The position numbers and the translations under genes were made by a program. From contig VWZL01002517.1 in the NCBI GenBank assembly GCA_013396915.1, forward strand, positions 614,318-678,317: a DNA stretch of 64,000 bases. The letters are read 5' to 3'. Below the pieces are notes generated by a model that was not told where the DNA came from, ran no database searches, and worked only from the letters and a program-made list of their open reading frames with translations. This DNA comes from Stercorarius parasiticus. Taxonomy: Eukaryota > Chordata > Aves > Charadriiformes > Stercorariidae. How positions within the stretch are numbered: position 1 is the stretch's first letter; each line of letters starts with the position of its first letter. Of this stretch, positions 35,930 through 47,400 are shown one piece after another.

Positions 35930-36260
35930 ATGGGAGCAGTCGCTGCTGCAGCACCTCCACCGCCGGCACCCCGGCGCTCCCTCCATCCCTCTCCCTCCCT
36001 GCCCTCCACCCCAGCCTGGAAGGGGAAGAATTTCCTCCTGTTTGTCAAATATTGTCTCAGAGGTGGGAGAGCTGCGAACACCTGCTGGGGCTGCGCTCAG
36101 CCAGCGAGGAGGCAGGGGGTGCGGGAGGCAGGGACGGGCAGCGGCACAGGGCGATGCTGAGCGCTGCAAAGGCACGGGGCTCGGACACGGCCGTGTGCGG
36201 GGCTCGGCCGCCTCCGCACTCGCGCGCCGACAGGCTGGTGTTCTCCCAGCGCACCGGCAG
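35930..36260. promoter_or_regulatory. CpG-island-like segment
   Basis: By hand count this has roughly 28 CpG dinucleotides in about 330 bp, with G+C near two thirds. The observed/expected CpG ratio is about 0.75, meeting the usual island thresholds; it is the longest such segment I see in the window. A TATAAATA motif lies about 50 bp to the left. To the right are possible splice donors CCAG/GTAACA (cut before 36341) and TAG/GTAAGC (cut before 36369). Several frames of 82-176 codons cross it on both strands because the GC content suppresses stops; none looks like a protein. It could be the promoter and first exon of an unannotated transcript, a lone orphan island, or just GC-biased DNA. Confidence 0.4.
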
Positions 36261-36832
36261 AAAACGGGAAAGCAGCAGAGCTTCAAAATTAAAACTGAGA
36301 AAACAATCTGCTCTTTTAAAGCAAACGGCAAAACTACCAGGTAACACAAAGAACTGACTGCCCGCTAGGTAAGCACTGAGTTACGTTTTTTAGTGGGTGA
36401 TGGCAGCACACCAAATTATTAGCGCTTCAAGTAAAAAGAATATTGGTAGAGGAAAGATAGGCAAGTATTCGGAGCCACAGAAGAGAGGCTGTCTCTAGTG
36501 CTGATAAAACGAAATCCCATCTCTGGGGAGGATCTGAGGAACCTCTTTGATTTCTGCTTTTTTGTAACGCTCCAGCACCAAACAAGGCACGCTTCACCCG
36601 AGGGCGGATTTACGAAGCCCACTGCACTAACACACCAGCCGCTTCTGGGTCTCCCAGCTGTGGCCACGGGGCAGCACCTGCCCTTGGTCCCCAGCTCTGC
36701 TCTGATGCAGCGTTCTGCTGGGAAAAAAAATAGGTGATGGATGCTGTGAGCGATTGGAGGGTGAGCATTTGGGGAGAAAACACACGGAGGCCCCAATCTG
36801 CCTTTGGCACAGGCACTGGGAGCTATCAATGA
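36261..36832. other. Non-genic sequence between CpG-rich segment and CR1
   Basis: AT-rich at 36270-36560, then mixed. The 329-codon minus frame 36419-37408 extends into this region, but its upstream half is a reading through CR1 and the remainder has no recognisable domain, so it is not called a gene. Confidence 0.55.
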
Positions 36833-37397
36833 ATAGCAGCAGGGCGAGGGGGGGATTCTGCCCCTCTGCTCCGCTCGGGGGAGACCCCCCTGCAGTGCTG
36901 CCTCCAGCGCTGGGGCACCAACAGCAGAAGGACACGGAGCTGTTGGAGCGGGGCCAGAGGAGGCCCCGGAGATGCTGGGAGGGCTGGAGCCCCTCTGCTG
37001 GGAGGACAGGCTGGGAGAGCTGGGGGGGTTCAGCCTGGAGAAGAGAAGGCTGCGGGGAGACCTTCCAGCCCCTTCCAGGCCCTCAAGGGGCTCCAGGAAA
37101 GCTGGGGAGGGACTCTGGAGCAGGGAGGGGAGCCATGGGACGAGGGGGAAGGGTTTTCCACTGCAAGAGGGGAGACTGAGATGAGATGTGAGGCAGAAAT
37201 TGTTTGCCGTGAGGGGGGTGAGCCCCTGGCCCAGGTTGCCCAGAGAAGCTGTGGCTGCCCCATCCCTGGAGGGGTTCCAGGCCAGGTTGGACGGGGCTTG
37301 GAGCAACCTGGGCTGGTGGGAGGTGTCCCTGCCCAGGGCAGGGGGTGGCACTGGGTGGCCTTTAAGGTCCCTTCCAACCCAAACCATTCTGTGATTC
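36833..37397 (+). mobile_element. CR1 LINE, 5'-truncated, about 565 bp
   Basis: The longest gap-free CR1 of the young type here. It begins in the last third of ORF2 (ORF2-derived codons are readable through GAGGAGGCC- and CAGCCTGGAGAAGAG-type segments), and continues through the 3' region to a terminus CCATTCTGTGATTCT at 37397. Compared with the other copies it is complete at the 3' end but lacks RT motifs and endonuclease. Its last 392 bp match the minus-strand element at 26081-26478 at about 98%. Confidence 0.97.
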
Positions 37398-40300
37398 TCT
37401 AACTCCATGATAAATTTACTTTCTCTTATGACAGTTAAGTTTTGGATTTGAACCTGGGTTGATATAAAAGAAACGATGCAATTAGTGCAAATCCAGAGCG
37501 CTAATTACATCTTGTCAGAAAGAAGGCAGCTGCCCCAAGCAACTTTCAGTTGAGTGTTGTGAACAGCAGAAGGAAAAATACTTTCTGAAATGAAAGGCAG
37601 AGGTTCCCTGCTGTGCCCAAGCCTTCTTCAGGCGTCAGAAGCACTTTGGGATCTGAGGCGTTTGCCCCTGCTCCAGACAGCATGTCCCACGCAGACCTTC
37701 CCATCCCCACATCCGCACGCTGCTGGAGGGCTTGTCCGAAGGTGCCTGTTGGCTGGGAGGGACATCTGTCAGTTCAATATCCACAGCTGACACATCTCAT
37801 TTCATCTGCCTTTGACAGTCTGGCAGGAGATATCAATGCTCCACAGCACAGTCGGGACCTTTTGCCTGTGGCTTGTCTTCTCAGGGATGACTTTCTTCCG
37901 AAGACTCTTAACTGACTATTGATTTGAGACCTCCTTCCTCCTTGGGACACTTCAAAACCGTAAGTTGGTTGCTTGAATTCTTGGGTTTTATTTTCTTCTT
38001 GTACAGTTTCAGCAGGCCCCTTCTACAGACAAGTTCTTTTAGAGGGAGACAATACACATCCCATTTAATTCCCTAAATGGACTTAATATGTGCAATCTGT
38101 AATTCTGTCTTATGGATTTCAGTTCATACTCTTCTGATAGGACATTTAACCTTTCTTAGTCAACCGGAGGAATTGTGATAGATGCCTTTCTCAAGGAAGG
38201 TCCATTCATAGTTTTTAATTTAGGGTGAAGTGTTTGCGTGTTTGGGGACACAACGAGTCTGTTCCATTGGGCGGGGGTTGAGCCGGGGCTGTCTGCAGCT
38301 CCCTGCTCGGGTGATGTCCCGCTCGCCTCTGCTCCCTCTGCAGGGGACGAGCGCCCCAGCAGCAGACTGGGGGGTCCTGGTGGTGAGAGGATCGGGGCCA
38401 GCATTCCCTGAGTGGCCGAGCCCCGAGCGGGATGACGCTCCACTTTAGCAACAGACACATTCCGGGTTTATTTGACACCTAAACACGATGCTCTCGCTGT
38501 TGGATGGCTCGCTCTGGAGTCGTTCATAACACCTCCCACTCTTTATATGCTTTTCCTTGACAAATAATGAGACTGTCAAGCAATTATTTTGTTTTCAGTA
38601 TAACTAGTAGTTAAAATAATTTGGTCAAGCTCTACATTTCTTATATCAGCAGATATCTGATGTAAATTTCCACCCATCGGTAGGCTTGGCTTTATTTTTT
38701 CCGATAATATTCTGTCTTTTTACATTTTTCAGAAGATCCTTTCTAGCCACCTTACGTGGAGCCCTTGCTGCAGGGGCAGAGCGCGAGGCAGGTGCGCAGG
38801 GTTCAGCCTCTCAAAGCTCAGGTTAGGGTACAACTGGTCCTCCATGCCCTGATGGATCTATAAACTGCTTGTTTCCTTCAAACACCTGAGACTTATGTCA
38901 AGAGATAATTCTTCCCTTATCCTTTAAATCCTTCTACCTACAAAAAGTGACAGCTGCTGATGAAATGACAATATGAGCCAACCAGCGATCGCCGCAGGCT
39001 GTCAGTTGGGATAACTGGAGGGCTTGGAAGGTTTAATTTCAATTTGAAATGATTTTATATGGGGAAAACCATGAGTGATAGGGTTATAACAGCAGCTGAC
39101 AAATATGACCACATCACTTCATGTTTGTTTGCGTTAACTAACTCTTCGCCTTTCTTCCTTTTAATGTCACACACACTTCTGGAGTCATGTTTCAGTTTAG
39201 ATCTTTCAACTTCCCAGGGAAGAGGTACTCCCCGTGTTTTCTTTCTGCAGAGCAACAAATACAGAGGATGACCAGCTGACATTGCTATCTGCAAACTATA
39301 ATTCACTGGCTTGATTTAATCTCGGGGAAAATGGGTAAGCATGATTGCACATGACATCCGGATTCCCTCTGTTGTCAAATACATCCAGAATATGGTGCAG
39401 TTTGAATTACCAGAAAGATAAAAGCGCAGGAGGCTAGTCAACCTCACCATAAATTCTGTATTTTTCAAAGTTTAATAGAGTAGCCTCTTACGATGGTGCG
39501 TTCAGATGTCCAGGGGTGTTTCTGGAAACCAGCAAGCTCTGCTGCAGCAGCCGGCTCTGGTCCCTGCCAAGGCAAAGGAGAGCTGGGCTGGTGGAGGACA
39601 CCGGAGGGTCCAGCTCGCAGCCCCGCTTCCATCTGCCAAAGGTCCTGCCCGTCCCCTCCTGCCTGTGGCCACCGCCAGGGTCAGGACAGACCTCTGACTC
39701 CAGGGGCGTTCCCACAAGGTAACCACCCCCATGAAAGTCACCGTTCTCAGAGGGTACTACTATGGAAAGGGTTTGTTTCTTGGTTTCTTTTATTTATTCA
39801 AAAATTTGGTACAACTACCAAAAAATTTTCCCCCATTTGCTTGTTTCTGCTCTGTTACAGCAAGCTTCTCTTCTCTGCTTCTCGTTGGGAGAAGCCTGCA
39901 AATTTTAAGGGTATCTATCTGGTTTCCTCAATTTTCCAAGAAAAGGATTTTGATTATATAGTAATCTGAGCTCAGGAGACTTTGGAAATGAGCAGTATTG
40001 GAGCCTCCACCATATCTCCGTTGCTTAGAGCGCCCACCCCTTTATTTTTCACTTGTGATTCTTTTTTCTAACATGACGTTAATTGTGATTGGAAAATGAT
40101 TGAGCCTGTGAATTGTGGGACTGCTCTCACTTAACAACATAGCTAGTATCGCTTTGATTAGATTGCTCTCTGCTTTCATTACTGAACAACTTTAAGCTTA
40201 GAAAGAAGTTAGAAGTGAATAATATTTGTGTTGAGAGACTCTTTCCCGCACACTAGTGAATAGGTGGATGACAGACAAACCTGCCCTTACACACTGTCTC

Positions 40301-43300
40301 CTCCGTGATTGCTTTTCAAGAGATAAAAGGAAGGATCTGCTCTCAAGGACTAAGCACAGTGTTTTCCATCAGTCTGCCCATTAGGACTCTTCTGTTCGTG
40401 GACCTGCCGTACAACATCTTCCTATTTGAAATTACTTCAGTGGGAAGAAAATTAGAAAAAAAAAAGTGTTGCAGGAGAAAGTCCCCATGGAGGTGCCATC
40501 CCCGAGGAGAAAGGTGGAGATGAGAGCTGTGACCTGGGGATGGAGGATGGATGTCTCCCTTGCGGAGAAGAGCACTGGCTTCCCGTTTCTACTGGGCACC
40601 CAGGGAGAAGGGCTCCCCCCGCGTGCAATGTAACTTGTCTGCTAAGAAATACCGTCTGTCAAGTCATAGCTGTGGAATCGTCTTGGTTTAACTTCTTATC
40701 AGTATCTTAATCCTTGTGCTCTATCCAGGAGCCTATTTAGTTTCCTAGTAGAGCCCTGGTATGAGATGTAAGACAGGCTCTGCTGTGGCTCTCTCACCTT
40801 CTGGAGGGATGCTCATCCCAAGCAGGCGATGGCTTCTGGGGGTCCTCCTCATGCAAGAAGGCAGAATCAAACAATAACTAACAAAAATCAATTAGAGAAC
40901 CGTTTGTTCAATAATTTTCTTTCATAACTGCATTATTTGCTTCTCTTTGTGTTCATCGCATTTGGAAACAGCCACCAGTCCGTGCTGAAGGGGTGACCAG
41001 CCATCTCCAGCTGGCTAATGGGGAAACATTCCCGGGGCGCCTTCTCTTACCATACTTCAATTAGTGCAGATTCTGTGCTTTGACATATGTTACAGGGAGT
41101 ACGAGGGATCCACTGGAGGCACAGTGTTTGACACCGGACGACAATCCTGTAGATCCATCCTATGTTTTCTTTCTTGTGTGTAAACTAATAGTACACGTGC
41201 CTCTGCACATCGCCTGTGCAGTCAGCTCTCTTTTAAAAAGCATGGTGATTTTGGAACAAGATCCTGTAGTCTTTTCTGCTTCTCCAGATAATATGAAAGT
41301 TAAATTATCACAAGCTCCTTTGGAAGGATGAGGATCCACCTCTGCATGTTGCAGAGAGGGCTGCTTGCTATTTTAAAACAAATTAATGTTAGATAACCAC
41401 AATAACCTACTCTCCAGAGGGTAAAAAGTCAGCAAAGCTGTATTTTATTACAGAACACTACACTAATTTACACCAGGTGACCAGGCAGTATATTGCATGT
41501 ATATGAATTTGATATTGTTTTTATTAGTGATTGCAATGTCAGTAAAGGAGAGGTTTTCAGGGGAGGACTTCACTCCAGGGAAGTGCTGCATTATTGCCTT
41601 GGTTTCCAATGCATGACGCAGAGTAGAGATTGCTTTTAATACGATGCGTATTTGTGCTTTGTCCTTAATTTGGTGAAAAATCCTGGTAATCCGATTGAGT
41701 TCATAATTCAGGACCTTGAGCTTGGCTGCTTTACGGCTCTGCATCTCGGAGAGGGAAGAGCAGAAGTCTGCACAGCCTGTATGTCCAAAGCCCATGCAAT
41801 TCTACCGCTTGTTGCTTTTTAGCACAAGTACCCCTCAAAATGGAAATAATTAAAAACGATTATTTGTAATGCTAAGAGTGAGAGTCCTCATGAGCGCTGT
41901 TGACATATTTCTGTGCATCTTCTTGGGGAACCTTCTGGAAAAGGAGTCTGCGCAGCTCTTCATAGCGTCTCATTTCGCAAGGTAGGACTTGCGAGGGGCT
42001 GATTCAAAAATAGGCCACGGATCTGTGCTTGAAAGGTCCTTCCAAAAAGGAAGGAGTAGAGCCTCTGCTGCCCACCACAGACAGCAAAGCCGATGCACTG
42101 TATGAACAACCAACCCGTCACATCCACCTCCAGCAGCGTGGAATCAGCATCCTGAAGCCTCTTGCTGTCCGGCCCCAGGAGCCTGGCAGTTGTGAGCGGG
42201 TGGTCCCCAAAACTTGTCTCAGACAAAAAAGATAAGCGTGCCAAGAACAAAAGCACCCTTTCCCAGTTACAGTTGCCAAACAATTTGCTTAGAAAAATTA
42301 ATAACGTGTCTTTTAAGTCCTCTTTTTAGAGTCTACATGAATGCAATTGAAATGATAATTTTAAGAATTTAAATACAGCAGAGAAATGTAAGCGACTATC
42401 AAATTATAAGTAAAGATCACTTATTTTGTTTCAACCTTTATAGTGAAAACCATTTTCTTATTAAAAAAAAATCAAAGAGTTATTACTATTTTCCTGGGTT
42501 TTTAAGGAAGTAATGAGCAGTAAACTCAAGCAATTATTCACATACGTTATTAAATGTCACTGTTAAACAACTGCACACTGTGAAGAGGGAGAGACGTCAA
42601 TTCATGGAGGAAACTTTGGGCCGATTTCGTACTCACTGAATTCTCCTTCTTCAATGTGACACCTGAATAATTTTATGCACAGCACTTCAAATAAAGGCAG
42701 AATTTTCTTTATCTCTATTTGACTATGAGTTTAATTGAAATGCTTCTTATACCATCTTGTGTGTTAATTCAACCAGCAAAACCCCCTTACCTGCTCCTCA
42801 ATGATACAAAATTAGATCGCGTATCACATTTTAAGCATGATATATACTGACACTAAGGAATTTGTATTGCTTTTACCAATTCATTACCTCAGAGTTTGCG
42901 GTCGGCCTTATCCCCAACAACAATTACTCTAGCAAGGGCAGTTTTAATGAAATGTCACTCTTTAAAACCGAGAAACAAGGTCAAACATCCAAGGGGAAAC
43001 TGTCCAGATGCTTTGAAGGGGGAGGAAGAAAGGCGCCTTCAAAGTTTTCTGTCAATTGCTTTATTATTTCTGATAGTACCTAAAGAATAATCAGAGTGGC
43101 AACATGGCTTTATTTACTATATTTATTTCCTAGTTAACATATTGTTATTACTACTTAGAATTTGACACGTTAAACTCTACATTAACAGGAAAACAAAAAT
43201 GCAGTAAAATTTGATCCAGTACAAAATCCTAGAAATTAACACACAACACTATTTGTTTTCTAATAAAAATACAGCATTTATTTTGCTTCCAATTCCTAAG

Positions 43301-43360
43301 GCCTGAGAGACCCACAGATACCAAATCACAAGTGTCTCCTGGCGAGGACACTGCATTCGC
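37398..43360. other. Non-genic sequence, no repeat recognised in about 6 kb
   Basis: Mixed to AT-rich single-copy DNA. Frames of 158 codons (39493-39969, plus) and 110 codons (41463-41795, minus) have no identifiable domain. The latter has a fairly even, charged translation, but no splice context or homologue I can name. The stretch 42280-43260 is strongly AT-rich. No CR1 octamer ends, RNA genes or CpG-rich patches are seen. Confidence 0.5.
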
Positions 43361-44430
43361 ATGAGGAGCATCGGTCTAAGGGACGTAATTCGGAAATCTC
43401 CCGGTGCCGGTGCAGCCCTGGGCAATTCTCGTACCCCTGAGCAGAAGAGGGAGTTTTCCAAGGAACACAGGGAAACTTTTTTCAGGCCTCATTTAGCAAT
43501 TAAGGAGAAATTTGTAACACCACCAGAAACTGGTGCTAACTTGGATTCAAGCGATCACAGCCTGCTTGCAATAAGGAATGTTATTAAAATGAAGTGCAGA
43601 CTTCATAATGTAAACAAACCATTAAAATTCTGAAAACAGTTATGATCCATTTCATAAAAACATCCTGAAGTCCTTCAAAAGGTCACTATACGGTACAACC
43701 AAGAAAGAAGGCTATTCTGCCTAAAAAAATGTCTGAGCCAAAGAACCTTCAACTGACCTACAAAAAAACTGCAAACATTTGTATGAAAAGCAAATGGAAT
43801 AAAGGGAAAGGGAATGTAAACCAGTGTACATTAGGGGTAGAAATTACGAATAATATTAAAGGAAGTGAAGGACAGAAAAAAAAACAGTATCTAGCAGGAG
43901 TCAGAACAGCAAAAATGGCTTTTCTAATGAATATTTTGAATAAAAATAATTCCAGTTATGGGATTAGTGTATTTTGAGATGGAAATGGAGACCAGAAAGG
44001 TCTACCTGGGAGAAAGCCATACCACAGGACGATGAAGCATTTCTCATTCCAGTATTAACTCAGGGTATACATTAGAAAGATGCTCCTAAGCCCAGTCTTT
44101 AGAAGCCAGAACCCCCAAATAAAGCAAAATATTGAAAAAGATTTGGCCACTCTGGCTCCCTCGGGACTGGCACGGCGAAGGGCTGCCAGCGGTTCCAGGA
44201 GAAAGAATGGGACAGCTGATAAGGGACTCAATTAATAAACTGAGGAAGGGTAATATAAATAATGCCAATCAAGTAGGGTGTACTGGTAATAGATCCTGTC
44301 AAACCAAATTGACGTCTTCTTTTAATGAGATTATGAGCTTGGTTGATAAAGGTAATAGTGTTGTTGTAATGGATGTCTGTACAGCATTTGAAGTGGTACC
44401 ACATAACATTTTAATTAAGAAACCAGAATA
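43361..44430 (+). mobile_element. Old, diverged CR1/L3-like LINE fragment (ORF2 endonuclease to RT)
   Basis: Three separate pieces of LINE ORF2 are readable in order on the plus strand. At 43490-43600 the translation carries SSDHSLL preceded by EKFV, in the spacing of the C-terminal APE endonuclease SDH motif. At about 43820-43900 an EITNN-IKG...KKK segment resembles the linker before the RT domain. From 44195 to 44430 the N-terminal RT region aligns from PGERM through NRSCQTKLTSSF to motif A (VVVMDVCTAFEVVPHNIL). The order and roughly 650-bp spacing fit an ORF2 with some deletions. Stops and frameshifts between pieces show it is dead. No CR1 3' terminus follows, so it is truncated at both ends. 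It is far more diverged than the other CR1 copies. Confidence 0.82.
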
Positions 44431-44431
44431 A
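44132..44431 (+). pseudogene. Decayed LINE reverse-transcriptase N-terminal region
   Basis: A 99-codon open stretch (the nominal start is TTG, so there is no true start here) covers the fingers and motif A of a CR1-clade reverse transcriptase. In motif A the first catalytic Asp is retained (VVMDV), but the usual aromatic or serine and lysine after it are changed (CTAFE for a typical SKAFD-type signature). The glycine- and arginine-rich GNRSC signature about 30 residues upstream is also recognisable. The frame ends in a stop soon after the PHNIL motif. No RT motifs B or C follow. It cannot encode an active enzyme. Host co-option is possible in principle, but nothing in the sequence argues for it. 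Confidence 0.8.
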
Positions 44432-47400
44432 CATAAAGTGCACGTAATAAACAAGCAGTGCATTAACAGCTAGCTAACTGGTGGCTCTCGACGCGTAATT
44501 GTGTGCTTTCCAAATGAGGTGCTCTGATTGCAGAGTCTATGGTTCGGTCAGCACAGCAGGTCACATTAGCTGCTGCATATGGTCCCTCCTGGCATTCTTA
44601 TCTCTCTATCGCGGTGTTTGGAAATGTTTTTAGACTTCAGATAGTTGGAGAAATTATTTACAGAGCACTCTTTCTGTCTCAGACGTCATTATTTTTTTGA
44701 AGAAGTGTGTTTTCCGTTTCCCGTTGTTTAAACTGCATTATCCTGAGTCCGGTGGGATTAGTGATGTATACTACCTGTTGATTTTAACAGCAGAGGATGC
44801 CATTTTTCATTCTTCCAGCCTTCGCTCTGCAGATCGTTTTATGTCACAGTCATGGAAACTGGACCATCAGGTGGTGTTGTGGAAGTAGAAATGGGATCCC
44901 GGAAGGAGGCAAGTAGATGGGACAGAGGATGAGAGCACTGTGCTCTAAGACTATTTTTCTCACCTGCCTCCAGCATGTTTTCTCTGTGCTCTCTTCGGTC
45001 TTGACCGTTTACCACCTACCTTGAGACCTGTACGCACCATTCTTCTGTGAACTCCGGCCAGTCCAGAGTCTTCAGCGTCTCAGTGTTCCGCGTCTCAGTC
45101 CTCTCACAGGCATTTCTGATTTGCTCCCCTGGTCAGGAGCCAAGGACTCCTTTCTCCTCTTGCTGGCCTGCAGCGCCCTTCGTGGGGACACCAGTGAGAG
45201 GAGGGTCGCCGGGTAGGTGCGTTAGTGTCGGTGTAGTTACCAGGGCTGTCGGTTTGGTATTGGTAGCTTCCCACCCCATCACCAGGGGATCGTTGCTGGC
45301 CACCAGAAGACGTGCCTGGAAAGCCCACCGCTGCCGGACTGGTTGCTGCAGTGATTCGAGCCTTCAACCTGTGTTAGGCGTGAGGGACAGAACAGAGCAC
45401 AGCTCTGCTGGTTACTGAGAAACGCAGGTGAAACGGGGAGTGGCATTCTTTTCCTTGATAGAAAAATCTAGCACAGAATATAAAAAGACCACAACAGAGA
45501 GGAACGTGTGAGAAATGACGGAGTGGCTGATTTTTCTCTGTCTGTTTGGTTTTGTTTTGTTTTAGGCAGTGACCCTTCCTGTACAACATTACACTAACCA
45601 TGAAAGGCATTGAATGCAAACAGCTCTTACACAGTTATTTTGATATTGTACAATATCCTTAATAACATATTCATTTAGAATTTGATTGATGTAAAGTCAT
45701 TTCATCTTCTGGCTGGATGTTTTCAGACGATGAGTATGAATCTGAATCTATTATTATGGCAATCCATTAGACGTACCCCAGCCTTCTATTTCTCCAGTTC
45801 TGCATGCTTCTTTTAATATATAGACACACACGCCTGTATAAATAAATGCATAGCCTTACACACAAACAGTGATGTCAATGCTCAGTACCTGAGCAGCCCT
45901 ACAGGCTTCAAGGGAAATACACCAATAGCAAAGTTCACGGCAGAACTAACTCTTTTGTCTCCATCTAACGCGATACAGCAAATAGACAAGGATATACGGG
46001 AAGTCTTCTGAATACGTAGGAAGTCTTCATTACAACCACCGCACACGAGACTCTGCAATAAAATAAAAGTGCTGCCACGCAATGCGGTGCTACAAAAGGC
46101 AGTTATGAAACCGGAATGTACGTTGCCGTAAAAGGCATTGAATACCTGCCACTTTTCACCAAATCAGTGTTTTGCTGCCATAACATTAGTCAGCCCAGCA
46201 TTCCGAGAGGATGAGGAGTAATTCTGCCTCGGCATCTGAGTGTCCAACTCGCGTCTCCTTCCCGGCGGCTGATTTGAAGAGGCATTTCTGGAAATCTGAA
46301 GTCATTTCAAGCTCAGTGCCTGAAAGCCGGAATACCCCAAACCACAGCTTAGCTTCGTAAATGTTGTCCTTAAGGACTGTGGCAAAAATTAAGCACAGTG
46401 TGAAGGTCTAATTTTCTGAATGACAGCATAAATCATAACTGGAGGCAGTTGGTTAATTAAAGCTGTGCAAATAAATGACTTTGCAACGTTCTGACAGTTC
46501 CAAGAAATCCAGAAGTCATTTCAGGTCAAACAAAATGGTTCATTTAACCGTTTTATACTCTTTTATACATTTTGTTGCAGTTTTAAGCATTCCTTAAGCA
46601 TGTGCCTCTGAAACGAAAAGATGTATTGAAAGATATTTCTTAATCAAAATAATGAAAATATAAGCTGAGATTACTTAAAATCAAAAAGCAAACACATTTA
46701 ATTTGTGCCTCTGAAAATTAAGTTTTGAAGTTTTTGGTCTAACTTTGTAATTTCCTAATGTAAAAATTCATAAAATCTGGCGCAAGTTTATGACCATTTC
46801 ATTGTCACCAATGCTTCTTTCCCTGTCAAACCCATAAATTTGCCCATTTCCATCTACAAGTACATGGGGCAGGACGGTGAGTGAGGCTGAACCAGAGTCA
46901 CGGTGAACCGTGGCTTCTGCCCCACACTTGCAGAAAGGGAAGTCAAGGAGACCCTCACTGGGCAGGCAGCCGACGAGACACAAGTTGAAACAAATGACTT
47001 CTCACAAAAAAAATGGGTATGGGCTTCTACTTGAAATTAAAAGTAATTAAAGAAAGAAGTGACAACAAATTTTGGAATCCCTTAGCGTGTCGGTGATGTG
47101 GTTGGCTCTAGCACTTGTCCGCTTACCAGCTCTCCCTCCTCCATCCCTGGAAGCGGGGCAGAAAGTGGCTGCAACCAAAAACGGTGTTCAACCTACTCAG
47201 TAACGGCTTTATCATGAAAACAAGTCGAGATAAAACATGTTCTGTGGATTTGGAACTGACTGGCAACCTCACAGCACCTGACGCAGCGAGTACTGGAAGT
47301 GGGAGCGAGGTCCCCAGCGCCCTTTGCCGAAGGTGCCCCTGCACGGCAGATGGGACGAGGACACCCAGGTCCACACCGAGACCATCCCGGAGCCCCATCT

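Noticed and set aside
36419..37408. 329-codon minus-strand open frame
   Set aside because: Its start and most of its first half are the complement of the CR1 at 36833-37397; the rest has no recognisable domain. A near-identical frame appears over the other CR1 copy at 26096-26734.
45642..45657. Perfect 16-bp palindrome GATATTGTACAATATC
   Set aside because: About one such palindrome is expected by chance in 64 kb.
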